A DNA stretch of 64,000 bases from Paenalicyclobacillus ferrooxydans. GTDB lineage: Bacteria; Bacillota; Bacilli; Alicyclobacillales; Alicyclobacillaceae. A program made the position numbers and the translations under genes. This document shows, one piece after another, positions 1 through 8,536 of the stretch (position 1 is the first letter of the stretch; each line of letters starts with the position of its first letter). The notes beneath the pieces were generated by a model. It was not told where the DNA came from. It was given only the letters and a program-made list of their open reading frames with translations, and did not search any database. Location of the stretch: positions 62,001 to 126,000 of the forward strand of contig NZ_LJCO01000045.1 of NCBI RefSeq assembly GCF_001399675.1, in the 5' to 3' direction.

Positions 1-946
1 ATAGACCCTTGGAACTGAAAATCATCGGCATGTACGTCATCACAATATAGAACATAAAGAACGTGGCGGTTGCAGCGACAGCGCGCGATACCGTCAGTCT
101 CAAATAAGGCTGCGCCCATGGAGCCGCCATTGTATTACGCCGAGCAGCTATACCACTCTCGCGCACACTCGGATGCAAACCGTCTTTCTGCTTTGAAGCA
201 AGCTCAGATTGCTTCGATGCTCCAGCAGACGAAGACGCCCATCTCGAAACCTGTGACTCGATCATCCTCATCACCGCGTCTGCTTCTTGCTGTCGGCCCT
301 TGCCATCCAGCCAACGAGGCGACTCCGGTAACGCCATTTTGATAATGCCAGCGTATAAAATCGGTAAAGCAGAGACCGCAAAAAACACGCGCCAAGAGAG
401 CGAAGCGGGTAAAGTTGGCAAGATCCACAGGCCGAGCAGAGGTGCAATGAAGTATCCAACCGAGAGAAATGCGTCCATCACTCCATTGAACAGCGTTCGC
501 TGTCGACTCCGCACAAACTCACTCACAATCGCGTACGGAATCGGGAACACAGCACCCATGCCCAAGCCAGATAGAAAGCGAAATATCAGCAACACGAAAT
601 AGTTAGGTGCCATGGCACACAGCAAGGTGAACAGACTGTACTCAACAATGCCCAACACCAAGATCTGTTTACGACCAAAGCGATCGGCAAAAAATCCTGC
701 CGGAATGAGCCCCAACACAATCCCAAACGTTGAAGCAGCCGTTAACACACCGACCTGTCCTGCTCCCAAGTGCATGAATTGCTTGAGTGGCCCAAGCGCG
801 ACACCAAGGGATCCGATGCTCAACGACTCGATAAACCACGCCAAACCAGCAAGGATCACAATCTTCCAGGTGAATCGCGTAACCGGTAACCTTTCGATGC
901 GAGAGGGAATGCTTAACACACCGACTGAGGAAGCAGTTGACTCCAT
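1..946 (-). CDS. MFS transporter, C-terminus beyond left edge
   Basis: An open frame runs from an ATG at 944-946 to the window edge without a stop, so the protein is partial (about 315 residues seen). A GGAGG box lies a few bases upstream of the ATG. The translation shows the first transmembrane helices of a major facilitator protein, the loop signature ADRFGRK after helix 2, and PESPRWL at the end of the N-terminal half, typical of sugar or aromatic-acid:H+ symporters. A charged central loop follows, then the first helix of the second half. It is probably a plasma-membrane importer of a small organic compound. The substrate cannot be read from the sequence, and it need not belong to the sugar-acid cluster at 4-12.6 kb. 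Confidence 0.85.
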   Translation of the reverse strand, partial: MESTASSVGVLSIPSRIERLPVTRFTWKIVILAGLAWFIESLSIGSLGVALGPLKQFMHLGAGQVGVLTAASTFGIVLGLIPAGFFADRFGRKQILVLGIVEYSLFTLLCAMAPNYFVLLIFRFLSGLGMGAVFPIPYAIVSEFVRSRQRTLFNGVMDAFLSVGYFIAPLLGLWILPTLPASLSWRVFFAVSALPILYAGIIKMALPESPRWLDGKGRQQEADAVMRMIESQVSRWASSSAGASKQSELASKQKDGLHPSVRESGIAARRNTMAAPWAQPYLRLTVSRAVAATATFFMFYIVMTYMPMIFSSKGL

Positions 947-1332
947 TTGTACAAGCCTCCTTGTCCCGTTCCACTGGGATGCTGATCTTGGTTAACTCTT
1001 CTTTATACAAACACCCGATGGTCGCAGCAGCCCCGGTTGGACTCATGTTTATGCACTATCAGGTTATCTCTCAGCCTTGTTCCTTTGGTTACCTTAGCTT
1101 GCTGTTTCGATGGCGCAGATGTGACGATCTTGTGGATGAGGTGCGAGGTGAATCTGCCGTAGCGATGACGCAATTGTTCATGTCTAGTACTATGTTTCTT
1201 TACTCAAAGCAAACTTCTGAAACGGTCATAGACAGAACCACTGAACGTTAAGTACACTCAAGCTTGTGACATTGAAAGAGTCATCAAGTGCACAATCCGA
1301 AAAACCAGACGTGAGAGGAATGCGAACAAACA
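947..1332. other. intergenic region, no gene seen
   Basis: This divergent gap separates the MFS transporter (minus) from the mannosyltransferase (plus). The short open frames in it have no convincing ribosome binding site or protein features. It should hold promoters for both flanking genes, but I could not pick a convincing -35/-10 pair. Confidence 0.5.
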
Positions 1333-2532
1333 GTGGAAGCCTCGTCAGTGATCGATAAATTGTCGGACGCAACGAACTCCGACCAACAAAACATGAAGGC
1401 AGCAAGACATCAAAGAGGCTCTAGCATCTACTTTCCCGCTCTGCTTTGGATAACACAGATTTTTCTAACCATAGCAGTCATCTTTCTGTTTTCGCACGTC
1501 GTATCTCCAGGAAAGTACATGTCACCCGATTGGCTCCATATGTTAGCGGGCTGGGATGGGAGTTGGTACACTCGTATCGCTCAGAACGGCTATACTTCGA
1601 TCCAATCAACCGCTTTCTTTCCTGGCTTCCCCTTAGCCATTCACTTCGTTCACGCTTTCACCGGATTATCGTATAGAACCACGGCTGTGTGTTTAGCGAA
1701 CGTGGCATATTTCTTGGCACTTATCGTGCTCTACAAACTATTCGTGGATTATTATGGGGTCAACATCGGTCGCAAAGCACTGTGGCTCATGCTTGTCTTT
1801 CCAGTTGGCTTCTTCTTTCAAGTGGCCTACACTGAGTCCTTCACTCTACTCGCATCAGCTCTATTTTTTTACTTCTTACACAAAAACCGCTGGTACAGTG
1901 CAATGGTTGTTGGCGCTTGCGCGGGAAGCATACATGACCTCGGTGTACTGTTGGTGCTTCCGGCCTTGATTCATTGGGGAAGAAAACGCAAGGGGATGCA
2001 AGCGTGGCGAGCCACAACTCGCCTGTTGTCGGTCGTTGTGATGCCATCAGGTCTCGTTGCCTATCTGGCGTTTTTATACGTGAAATTTGGCAATCCGTTA
2101 GAGTTTTTGAAGGGCGAGGCTTTTTGGCATAGACAACCCTCAATCCCGGTGTGGAACATTTTCGAGCAGTTCTATCGATTGGCAATCTCCCATGCGACGA
2201 CTCAAAGTGAGTGGAACTTCACGGCCGTCATGCTGATGAATGGTCTCATTACGTTGCTTTTTTACGTTCTTGGGGTCCTCATGGTCATAGATAAGACGAC
2301 GTCACTAGAGTGGAAAGTATTTTTTATTTTTACGCTCCTCACTTCTACCGTTTCAGTGGCCAATAACTCACTCGAGTCCTTTGCCCGCTTCACCATGGTC
2401 ATCTTTCCTGGGTACGCGATATTCGGTAAAGTCTTAAAAAATGAGCACGCCTATCTTGTGACTCTAGTGATTTTGCTGATGCTGCGAGTATTCTTCACAG
2501 GACTCTTCGGAGATGGGTATGTTATCACCTGA
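1333..2532 (+). CDS. PIG-V-like membrane mannosyltransferase
   Basis: This 399-residue integral membrane protein has about nine hydrophobic segments. After the first helix it carries WDGSWY (residues 74-79), followed by an IAxxGY stretch and FFPGFP (95-100). This is the loop signature of PIG-V/glycosyltransferase-39-like enzymes, which move mannose from a lipid-phosphate donor to an extracytoplasmic acceptor. The chosen start is a GTG at 1333 with an AGAGGA box about 12 bases upstream. A later ATG at residue 21 is possible and would remove a polar N-terminus. The gene stands alone. The acceptor is unknown; a cell-envelope glycolipid or glycoprotein is an inference. Confidence 0.75.
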   Translation: MEASSVIDKLSDATNSDQQNMKAARHQRGSSIYFPALLWITQIFLTIAVIFLFSHVVSPGKYMSPDWLHMLAGWDGSWYTRIAQNGYTSIQSTAFFPGFPLAIHFVHAFTGLSYRTTAVCLANVAYFLALIVLYKLFVDYYGVNIGRKALWLMLVFPVGFFFQVAYTESFTLLASALFFYFLHKNRWYSAMVVGACAGSIHDLGVLLVLPALIHWGRKRKGMQAWRATTRLLSVVVMPSGLVAYLAFLYVKFGNPLEFLKGEAFWHRQPSIPVWNIFEQFYRLAISHATTQSEWNFTAVMLMNGLITLLFYVLGVLMVIDKTTSLEWKVFFIFTLLTSTVSVANNSLESFARFTMVIFPGYAIFGKVLKNEHAYLVTLVILLMLRVFFTGLFGDGYVIT

Positions 2533-2737
2533 AAACTAATGTGATGTGAGACCAGCCTTCTCCAAATCACGGTCCAATGTACGTTCGTCAGAACGACACA
2601 GGGCGTTACGCCGCGTTGGTGAACAGATAAAAATTAACTCGTAGGCGCATCTTCAGAGGATTTTCGAACTGAAATGTGTTAACATTAAGGTACGTAGCTA
2701 ATGGCTGCCATAGTCGATGCAAAGGTGGAGTATGTTA

Positions 2738-2941
2738 ATGACACAAGGAACAGTAAAATGGTTTAACAGCGACAAGGGTTTCGGATTCATCGAGGTTGAA
2801 GGTGGCAACGACGTATTTGTGCACTTCAGCGCAATTCAAAGCGACGGCTTCCGCACCTTGGAAGAAGGCCAACACGTAGAGTTTGAGGTCGTTGAAGGAC
2901 AACGTGGTCCTCAAGCTGCAAACGTCGTCGTTGTTCGATAA
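2738..2941 (+). CDS. csp: cold-shock protein, CspA/CspD type (copy 1)
   Basis: The protein has 67 residues, the normal size of a single cold-shock domain. Both RNA-binding motifs are present: KGFGFIEV (RNP1) near residues 16-23 and VFVHFSAI (RNP2) near 29-36. It should bind single-stranded RNA and melt structure at low temperature. The start is the ATG at 2738, about 9 bases after AAAGGTGG; upstream ATG codons lack suitable spacing. A Rho-independent terminator follows, then a YdjO-like gene. The same csp-terminator-ydjO order recurs at 29.1-29.6 kb and, decayed, at 28.4-28.6 kb. Confidence 0.95.
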   Translation: MTQGTVKWFNSDKGFGFIEVEGGNDVFVHFSAIQSDGFRTLEEGQHVEFEVVEGQRGPQAANVVVVR

Positions 2942-2953
2942 TCGTAAAGAATT

Positions 2954-2980
2954 CGGCCCATAATCATGGGCCGTTTTTTT
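2954..2980 (+). terminator. intrinsic terminator after csp copy 1
   Basis: A stem CGGCCCAT / ATGGGCCG with a four-base loop is followed directly by seven T residues. It lies between csp and the ydjO-like gene, so ydjO is expressed either by read-through or from its own promoter. Confidence 0.9.
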
Positions 2981-3000
2981 AATTTGAGGAGGGTGCGAAA

Positions 3001-3165
3001 ATGGCATGGAGTAAACCCGAGCCGGAATACGCTGACGAAGTTGTCTGGCAGTGTACAGAGTGTATCTGTTGGTCAAGACAAGAGTTTGTGTCTGAATTGA
3101 AGCCACACTGTTCTATTTGCGGTGCTAAGATGATTGAACAAACAAGGAACATCCGTATCAAATAG
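3001..3165 (+). CDS. YdjO-like cold-inducible Cys-pair protein (copy 1)
   Basis: A 54-residue protein starts at the ATG at 3001 behind a strong GAGGAGGG box. It carries CTEC-x-CW around residues 18-23 and CSIC near 37-40, a two-pair cysteine arrangement suited to one zinc ion, and ends in a basic RNIRIK tail. This matches the YdjO family of small cold-inducible proteins of Bacilli, whose function is not known. Its place directly behind a cold-shock gene, repeated at a second locus in the window, supports a role in the cold response. Confidence 0.8.
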   Translation: MAWSKPEPEYADEVVWQCTECICWSRQEFVSELKPHCSICGAKMIEQTRNIRIK

Positions 3166-3509
3166 CGCGGTGCTGAGTGATTTTGTTCGCTTTTGTCCTT
3201 TACTGGGTTATTTTCCAATTTTTACAGCGAATGAACCTCTTCTCCCTTTCATCCAGAGCCGATGACGCATGATACCGTATCGGCGCCGCTACTCACAGGA
3301 CATCCCTTCCAGCCCAACATCCAGAAAAGATTCCCCCGCAACTCATGCAATGTTCGTTCCGTCGGTATTCCATCGTTCTCTGTGACCTGTTTTCCTCTAG
3401 GACGCAACGCTAACACAAGTCGGCGAAGTTGCATTATCATGGGTTTGACAATGCGAGTCGTGAAAGTCATAGTTATCTAACAGTTATATTTGCCGAGGAG
3501 TCCTATAGA
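3166..3509. other. intergenic region, no gene seen
   Basis: Short overlapping frames on both strands show no start signal or recognisable protein. The region presumably contains the promoter of the small basic protein that follows. Confidence 0.45.
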
Positions 3510-3704
3510 ATGCCGAGAGCAGAGAACCGTAAACGTCCACCAAATTCACTTGGAAATGTACCAGGCAGCAGAAAACGCAATAGTTTTGAGGGCACCCACA
3601 ATGGACCCGAACATCTCGCTGTAAAAGACAAAAAACAAGAATTACTCGAAAAGATGCGAAACATCCAAAGCAAGAAGACCGGTGACAACGAAGAAAAGCC
3701 ATAA
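3510..3704 (+). CDS. small basic hydrophilic protein, unrecognised
   Basis: A 64-residue polar protein starts at the ATG at 3510, nine bases after a GAGGAG box. The frame extends upstream but without a start signal. The N-terminus is rich in Arg, Asn and Pro (GSRKRNSF near residue 18), and the C-terminal half is a short amphipathic helix of Lys, Glu and Leu. It has no cysteine, signal peptide or membrane segment. Size and composition recall minor small acid-soluble spore proteins, but I cannot assign it to a known family. A strong hairpin follows at once, so it is probably a single-gene transcript. Confidence 0.6.
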   Translation: MPRAENRKRPPNSLGNVPGSRKRNSFEGTHNGPEHLAVKDKKQELLEKMRNIQSKKTGDNEEKP

Positions 3705-3712
3705 GTTTACAT

Positions 3713-3753
3713 GTACAAAGCCTCCACCCGACAAGGAAGTGGGGGCTTTGTAC
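3713..3753 (+). terminator. long hairpin after small basic protein gene
   Basis: A 15-bp stem GTACAAAGCCTCCAC / GTGGGGGCTTTGTAC with an 11-base loop starts nine bases after the stop codon. No long T run follows, so it could also act as an mRNA-stabilising 3' stem. Confidence 0.65.
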
Positions 3754-3754
3754 T

Positions 3755-4080
3755 TGCGTCCGGTCCTGGTCTGCACTGTAGACAGACGCGATGTGCTGCT
3801 TGGACCTTCTCCATGAATTCCCCAGACTTCGAACTCTTTGATTGCCTGGACCATCATTGGCGTGGGTGAGCTTTGGACAGGTATATAATGTGATATAGGG
3901 CATATCATTCCCCCACCTGGCAAAGAGAGCCGGAGGAGGAGCGATGCTCTTCATCTCTGTGCCATGTTCAGGTTCCACGAGGCACACAACAACACATTCA
4001 AGATCAAGTGGATGTTGAGGAAGCCCAAAAACAGTGGCTTCCACGACAATCTGAGGGGACTCACAAGGGTCTCCTGCAAA
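3755..4080. other. intergenic region with long antisense open frame
   Basis: No gene is called here. On the minus strand the reading frame of the FAH-family gene stays open for about 186 codons past its stop, down to about 3484. It runs antisense through the small basic protein, and I recognised no domain in it, so the open frame is probably chance. Confidence 0.4.
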
Positions 4081-4974
4081 TTACACGCGTTTCATGCGGT
4101 TTACTAAACGTCCTAGCTTCTCGACTTCCACCACAACTTCATCCCCGTCGTGTAGCCATGGTCGTTGCCCCTTAGGATAGCCCATAGCTACGCCCTCCGG
4201 GGTACCGGTCAATATGATGTCACCGGGTTCCAATGTCATATAATGCGATGCAAAACTAATGATTTCGTCGCAGGGGAAGACGAGATCAGATGTGTTGGAA
4301 TTCTGACGTAATTCCCCATTGACGTAACAGCGGATATACAAATTGTCGGGATTGGGGACTTCATCTTTCGTTACAAGGTAAGGACCGACTGGGCAAAACC
4401 CATCACAACTCTTGCCGAGCAGCCACTGACTGGTTCGGAATTGAAGATCTCGTGCGGATAGGTCATTGGCGTTGGTGTATCCGAGGACGTAATCCTTAGC
4501 GGATTCCTTGTCAATACACTTTGCCTGCTTGCCGATTACAATCGCAAGCTCTGCTTCGTAATCGCACTCAGACGAGTTTGTTGGCAACAATATCTCTTCA
4601 TTATGCGCGGCAAGGCTATTCTGATATTTACTGAACAACAAGGGTACTTCGGGCAATGGGAGATTTGACTCAATTGCATGTCGGCGATAATTTAAACCAA
4701 CGCAAATTATTTTGCCCGTCCTTGGCACGGACGGCCCCAATACGAGGGTAGATTCGTCCAAAAAGAGTGATTTGCCGGGAGCTTGCTTTGCCTTGTCGAG
4801 CAAATCTGTTAACACAGCCACACCATGTCCCATATCCGCACAGACGGTATCAAGTGTTGGGGTAGTTTCCGCATTGAACTCTTTTGAGGCACTCGCAACA
4901 TCTAACACACCCAATTCCTCATCTACAACGCCCAGTTGCAGTCTATCAGCCGATTGGTACGTAATGAGTTTCAT
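4081..4974 (-). CDS. fumarylacetoacetate hydrolase family protein
   Basis: The 297-residue protein has the C-terminal FAH fold. It shows GKIICVGLNY near residue 85 and CDYEAELAIVIG near 138, where the acidic residues bind the catalytic metal. ANDLSARDLQ near 170 and ILTGTPEGVAMG near 253 complete the family pattern. Members hydrolyse acylpyruvates, decarboxylate oxaloacetate, or dehydrate 2-keto-3-deoxy sugar acids. Here the neighbours (ACS transporter upstream on the same strand, DapA-like lyases and an aldehyde dehydrogenase across the divergent promoter) favour a 2-keto-3-deoxy-acid substrate, which is inference. The ATG at 4974 follows GAGGTG by nine bases. Confidence 0.85.
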   Translation of the reverse strand: MKLITYQSADRLQLGVVDEELGVLDVASASKEFNAETTPTLDTVCADMGHGVAVLTDLLDKAKQAPGKSLFLDESTLVLGPSVPRTGKIICVGLNYRRHAIESNLPLPEVPLLFSKYQNSLAAHNEEILLPTNSSECDYEAELAIVIGKQAKCIDKESAKDYVLGYTNANDLSARDLQFRTSQWLLGKSCDGFCPVGPYLVTKDEVPNPDNLYIRCYVNGELRQNSNTSDLVFPCDEIISFASHYMTLEPGDIILTGTPEGVAMGYPKGQRPWLHDGDEVVVEVEKLGRLVNRMKRV

Positions 4975-5010
4975 TCATCCTACACCTCTGCTTTCATTAT
5001 GAACCATAGA

Positions 5011-5052
5011 ACAGGATAAACAGAGTAAGAGTATCTACCCCATTTATCCTGT
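5011..5052. repeat. 10-bp inverted repeat between transporter and FAH genes
   Basis: ACAGGATAAA at 5011-5020 pairs with TTTATCCTGT at 5043-5052 across a 22-base loop. It sits in the 132-base gap inside the presumed minus-strand operon and could be an RNA processing or attenuation stem. No T run follows. Confidence 0.4.
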
Positions 5053-5106
5053 GCGAGTTGCTGAGATATAACAAACAATAAAATTTAATAGGAGGTTATG
5101 TTAGTT

Positions 5107-6429
5107 TTACACAGGGATAGTGCGTTTTAGGGCGAGGCCATACAATAGAGCGGAAACGAGTGCTAGCACAGCGGTCACGATGAGTGCCACGGTAAAACCA
5201 CCCATTGAGGCGACCAAGATACCCGTAACGATAGGCGCGAACGCACCGCCTAAGAAGCCCCCAAAGTTTTGAATGCTCCCAATCGATGCCACGTAGGTCG
5301 GTGTTTCCACAACGTCGGTCGCCAGTGTCCAAATTGAGGCAGAACTCAGACTGTAAGTAAACATACCAAGTGTCAAGAGTGTAACAGCAACACCAGCGTT
5401 ATGAACAAAAGCCAATATTAATAGCTCAATTCCCGTGAGGGCTGCTCCGAGAGCAATCGTGTACCGTCTAGCGTCAAGTCTGGAGAAACCACGTTTGATA
5501 AATTTATCGGAGATACCCCCGCCGATTAAAACACCGAGTGTACCTGCAATATATGGAAGCGCACCGTAAATTCCAGTTTTCGAAATTGAAAAATGTTGAG
5601 ACTTTTCAAGGAATGTTGGTAACCATGAAATATAAAACCAGAACAAATATTGTAGAGCAAAATCGCCAATCACCATTGCCCATGTGGGGAAATAGCGGAA
5701 TAGCTTCACCCATTGTGCGAACGTAACCTTCTGTTGCTTCCTTGCTTCCACTTGTTCAGTCACAGCAGAGCGAATATACTGAAATTCTTCTCGGCTCAAC
5801 CATTTGTGCTTGGCCGGATCCTTATATAAAATCAGCCACCCAATTAGAACAATAAATCCAATGGAACCGATAATGACAAACATCGCAGGCCATCCGAAGG
5901 TTAACATGAGCGCTGTCGAGAGAGGTGCGGAAATTGCCAGTCCGACCTGCGTTCCTGCGATAAAGATACTGGTAGCAAATGCTTTTTCTCGTAAGGGGAA
6001 CCACTCATTGGTTGCTTTAACCCCAGCCGGAAACATAGCCGATTCGCCAACCCCAAGGAACACACGCGCAGTAATAAATGTACCCATAGTCTTCATGAAA
6101 CCAGTGGAAATGGAGACTATCGACCAAAATCCTACTGCGATGGACATCATGAGCTTCGTTCCGAATTTATCTATCGACCACCCAGCGGGTAAATTCATGA
6201 TGGCATAGGGCCATGTGAATGATGATAGAATAACGCCCATTTCTGCAGGATTCATATGCAAGTCCTTCATAACAAGTGGAGCAGCGACAGACAAATTCCC
6301 TCGATCAAGATAATTAACAATAGAAAGCAGCGTCAGTACGGCAATAATAGCCCAACGTAAATTCTTTGCTTTGGGACGCGTTGCCAGTGCCATACCAGGC
6401 GCCTCAGCTTGCGTCGATAGGTTCTCCAT
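5107..6429 (-). CDS. MFS transporter, anion:cation symporter (GudP/ExuT-like)
   Basis: This 440-residue, 12-helix transporter contains LSIVNYLDRGNLSVAAP in helix 1, as in sugar-acid symporters of the ACS family (glucarate, galactonate and hexuronate porters). WPYAIMNLPAGW in helix 2 and FLGVGESAMFPAG in helix 4 fit the same family. It should import an acidic sugar with H+ across the cytoplasmic membrane. The frame opens with a GTG nine bases upstream, but AGGAAG is well spaced only for the ATG at 6429. It is first of two minus-strand genes, read divergently from the FadR-type regulator, with a palindromic operator between them. Confidence 0.9.
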   Translation of the reverse strand: MENLSTQAEAPGMALATRPKAKNLRWAIIAVLTLLSIVNYLDRGNLSVAAPLVMKDLHMNPAEMGVILSSFTWPYAIMNLPAGWSIDKFGTKLMMSIAVGFWSIVSISTGFMKTMGTFITARVFLGVGESAMFPAGVKATNEWFPLREKAFATSIFIAGTQVGLAISAPLSTALMLTFGWPAMFVIIGSIGFIVLIGWLILYKDPAKHKWLSREEFQYIRSAVTEQVEARKQQKVTFAQWVKLFRYFPTWAMVIGDFALQYLFWFYISWLPTFLEKSQHFSISKTGIYGALPYIAGTLGVLIGGGISDKFIKRGFSRLDARRYTIALGAALTGIELLILAFVHNAGVAVTLLTLGMFTYSLSSASIWTLATDVVETPTYVASIGSIQNFGGFLGGAFAPIVTGILVASMGGFTVALIVTAVLALVSALLYGLALKRTIPV

Positions 6430-6543
6430 TTTTTCCACTTCCTTTTTTGAGATAATAAGACTCGTAAATGTAATTGACGGGTGATTGGATTTTATCTACA
6501 CGAGGAGTCACACCACCTCATTCCGTCGCTCGTCTGATTTCTT

Positions 6544-6554
6544 TGGTCTGACCA
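6544..6554. promoter_or_regulatory. FadR-type operator, copy 1 (transporter side)
   Basis: The perfect 11-bp palindrome TGGTCTGACCA matches the TGGTnnnACCA pattern bound by FadR-subfamily GntR regulators. It lies just downstream of a CATAAT -10-like hexamer read on the minus strand, where bound regulator would block transcription of the transporter-FAH operon. The identical 11-mer recurs at 6741-6751 before the regulator gene. Confidence 0.8.
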
Positions 6555-6696
6555 TACTTCATTATGAAATCGTATTCACGGAACATGAAACCGGCGCAAT
6601 GCGCCATATATTCTCGTTGTAGGCGTCTATGATGAATTATAACACCGTTGTTAACAAATTCGCACTATTTCTTTGATTATCGATGATTTTCATGAA

Positions 6697-6724
6697 TTGA
6701 CACAAAATCACAGCGGTTTATTAT
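6697..6724 (+). promoter_or_regulatory. promoter of regulator-dhaKL-lyase operon
   Basis: TTGACA at 6697-6702 and TATTAT at 6719-6724 are separated by 16 bases, a good sigma-A promoter. The start site would fall within or just before the operator at 6741-6751, consistent with repression. Confidence 0.75.
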
Positions 6725-6751
6725 GGTCGTAGACCCTCGTTGGTCTGACCA
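6725..6751. promoter_or_regulatory. FadR-type operator, copy 2, with adjacent half-matched palindrome
   Basis: TGGTCTGACCA at 6741-6751 is identical to the copy at 6544. A second dyad, GGTCGTAGACC at 6725-6735, immediately precedes it. Both lie between the -10 box and the regulator's ATG at 6770, which indicates autoregulation. Confidence 0.75.
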
Positions 6752-6769
6752 CGAATAGGGGAACGGAAC

Positions 6770-7480
6770 ATGAACACAGGAAAATCAGTGGTTGCAACGA
6801 CAGTCAATCGCATTAAGGATCTCATTAAAAGCGGAGACATTGAGGCGGATGGAAAGCTGCCGAATGAACGCGAACTTGTACAAATGCTTCAGGTCAGTCG
6901 ATCATCCGTTCGTGAAGCTCTGAGAATGCTTGCTGTCGAAGGCATCATCGAAATTCGCCCAACGAAAGGATCATATGTACTGTCACAGGAACAGTACGAC
7001 GCATCGAACTTTGTTACGTGGTACCACCAGTACGAACCAGAAATTTTTCATTTGATTGAAACAAGGTTGGCCTTAGAACCAATGGCAGCCGAACTGGCTG
7101 CAGAGCGTGCCACGAAGGAACAAATTGATGCGCTTGAGGCATGCCATGAAGAGTTTATTGGTTACATCATGGAGAACAACGTACTAAAAATTGCCTTAGG
7201 GGATGAGCGATTTCATCAGTTGATTTTTGAGGCCGCCCAAAACCCACTACTCCAAAACCTATATCAAGTGATTCAGAAAATGCAAATTGATTATCGTAAA
7301 AAGGTGTTCTCTATTCCAAAGGAAGCCATGAAAGCAGTCAGCCAGCACGATGAGATTTTGCGCTTCATTCGAGAGCGTAACCCTGAGGCGGCACGACAGC
7401 ACATGCTTGAACACCTGCTCATTTCAAAACGCGGTCTCCTAGACGCCGTGGAAAAAACACCCGCTCCCCAAGGCGACTAG
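6770..7480 (+). CDS. FadR-subfamily GntR transcriptional regulator
   Basis: The 236-residue protein has an N-terminal winged helix (residues about 8-75) with the GntR signature KLPNERELVQ-x-LQVSRSSVREALR. The C-terminal all-helical FCD domain (about 95-225) carries the usual metal/effector ligands, including the region ERFHQLI near 148 and SQHDEI near 188. Such regulators sense a carboxylated sugar or related metabolite and release DNA when it binds. Two identical TGGTCTGACCA sites flank the divergent promoters, so it should control both itself with the dhaKL-lyase genes and the transporter-FAH pair. dhaK starts 20 bases after its stop. Confidence 0.92.
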   Translation: MNTGKSVVATTVNRIKDLIKSGDIEADGKLPNERELVQMLQVSRSSVREALRMLAVEGIIEIRPTKGSYVLSQEQYDASNFVTWYHQYEPEIFHLIETRLALEPMAAELAAERATKEQIDALEACHEEFIGYIMENNVLKIALGDERFHQLIFEAAQNPLLQNLYQVIQKMQIDYRKKVFSIPKEAMKAVSQHDEILRFIRERNPEAARQHMLEHLLISKRGLLDAVEKTPAPQGD

Positions 7481-7500
7481 ACTGCAAGGAGACGATTCTT

Positions 7501-8499
7501 ATGAAAAAAATTCTAAACCATCCAGATGACTTTGTGGATGAATCAATTTCTGGAATTCTACTTGCGCATTCCAATTTTCTGACGCCAGTTGAAGGAGAAC
7601 CAAGAGCCATCATCCGTAAGGATGCTCCCGTTCAGGGAAAGGTGGCAATTGCGACTGGAGGCGGATATGGACATTTGCCCGTATTCCTGGGGTACGTCGG
7701 AGAGGGGATGGCGGATGGTGTTTCCGTAGGAAATGTATTTACTTCTCCAAGCGCCGACGCCATGTTCGAGGTAACAAAGGCCATCGACGGCGGCGCAGGT
7801 GTCTTGTATTTATATGGAAATTACTTCGGAGACAAAATGAATTTTGACTACGCCGCTGAACTTGCAGCAGATGAAGGCATTCGTGTGGAAACGGTTCGCG
7901 TATCCGATGACGTCGCCTCTGCCCCGTTTGAATCCAAGGATAAACGCCGTGGTGTGGCAGGACTCTTCTTTGTGTACAAAATTGCAGGGGCATGTGCCGA
8001 GGCCGGAGCATCGCTAGATGAGGTGAAACGAGTTGCTGAACAGGCGCTAGAAAGCGTTCGGACGATGGGAGTTGGTCTCGCACCCTGTATTATCCCGGCT
8101 TCGGGAAAGCCAACCTTCGAAATCGGTGCCGATGAAGTTGAGCTTGGGATTGGCATACACGGTGAACCTGGAATTCAAAAACAACAACTTGCCACAGCCA
8201 ATGAGATTATCGCTCAACTGTTAGAACACCTGGTATCGGATCTAAATGTAAAAAGTGGCGATGAGGTATGCGTTCTTGTTAATGGCACGGGCAGTACACC
8301 GCTTGAGGAGCTATATATCGCATACAAAGAGGTTCATGAGTGGCTGGCGAAAAAGGGCATTCAAATCTACCGTCCTTTTGTTGGCGAATACGCAACATCG
8401 CTAGAAATGGCTGGACTCTCCCTCTCCTTGCTGAAGATGAATGATTCGCTGAAACCGTTTATGGATGCGCCAGCGAGAACACCGTTTATTAGACTATAG
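7501..8499 (+). CDS. dhaK: dihydroxyacetone-kinase-type subunit DhaK
   Basis: The 332-residue protein is a full-length DhaK substrate-binding subunit. It has TGGGYGHLPVF near residue 52, the glycine-rich pocket, and GIHGEPG near 218-224, in which His220 corresponds to the histidine that binds the keto substrate covalently. With DhaL it phosphorylates dihydroxyacetone or a related ketose such as erythrulose, using ATP or a PTS donor. It is followed closely by dhaL; no DhaM-like subunit is present, so an ATP-dependent enzyme is likely (inference). AAGGAG lies well placed before the ATG. Confidence 0.9.
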   Translation: MKKILNHPDDFVDESISGILLAHSNFLTPVEGEPRAIIRKDAPVQGKVAIATGGGYGHLPVFLGYVGEGMADGVSVGNVFTSPSADAMFEVTKAIDGGAGVLYLYGNYFGDKMNFDYAAELAADEGIRVETVRVSDDVASAPFESKDKRRGVAGLFFVYKIAGACAEAGASLDEVKRVAEQALESVRTMGVGLAPCIIPASGKPTFEIGADEVELGIGIHGEPGIQKQQLATANEIIAQLLEHLVSDLNVKSGDEVCVLVNGTGSTPLEELYIAYKEVHEWLAKKGIQIYRPFVGEYATSLEMAGLSLSLLKMNDSLKPFMDAPARTPFIRL

Positions 8500-8536
8500 A
8501 CGACATTGTCAAACAATATGTAAGGAGGTGATGCAA

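Noticed and set aside
937-1251. Open frame of 104 codons on the plus strand over the MFS start region
   Set aside because: It has no ribosome binding site or protein-like features, and it overlaps the start region of the transporter on the other strand.
3249-3470. Overlapping 70-codon frames on both strands
   Set aside because: They have no start signals, and the composition is like non-coding DNA; the real gene begins at 3510.
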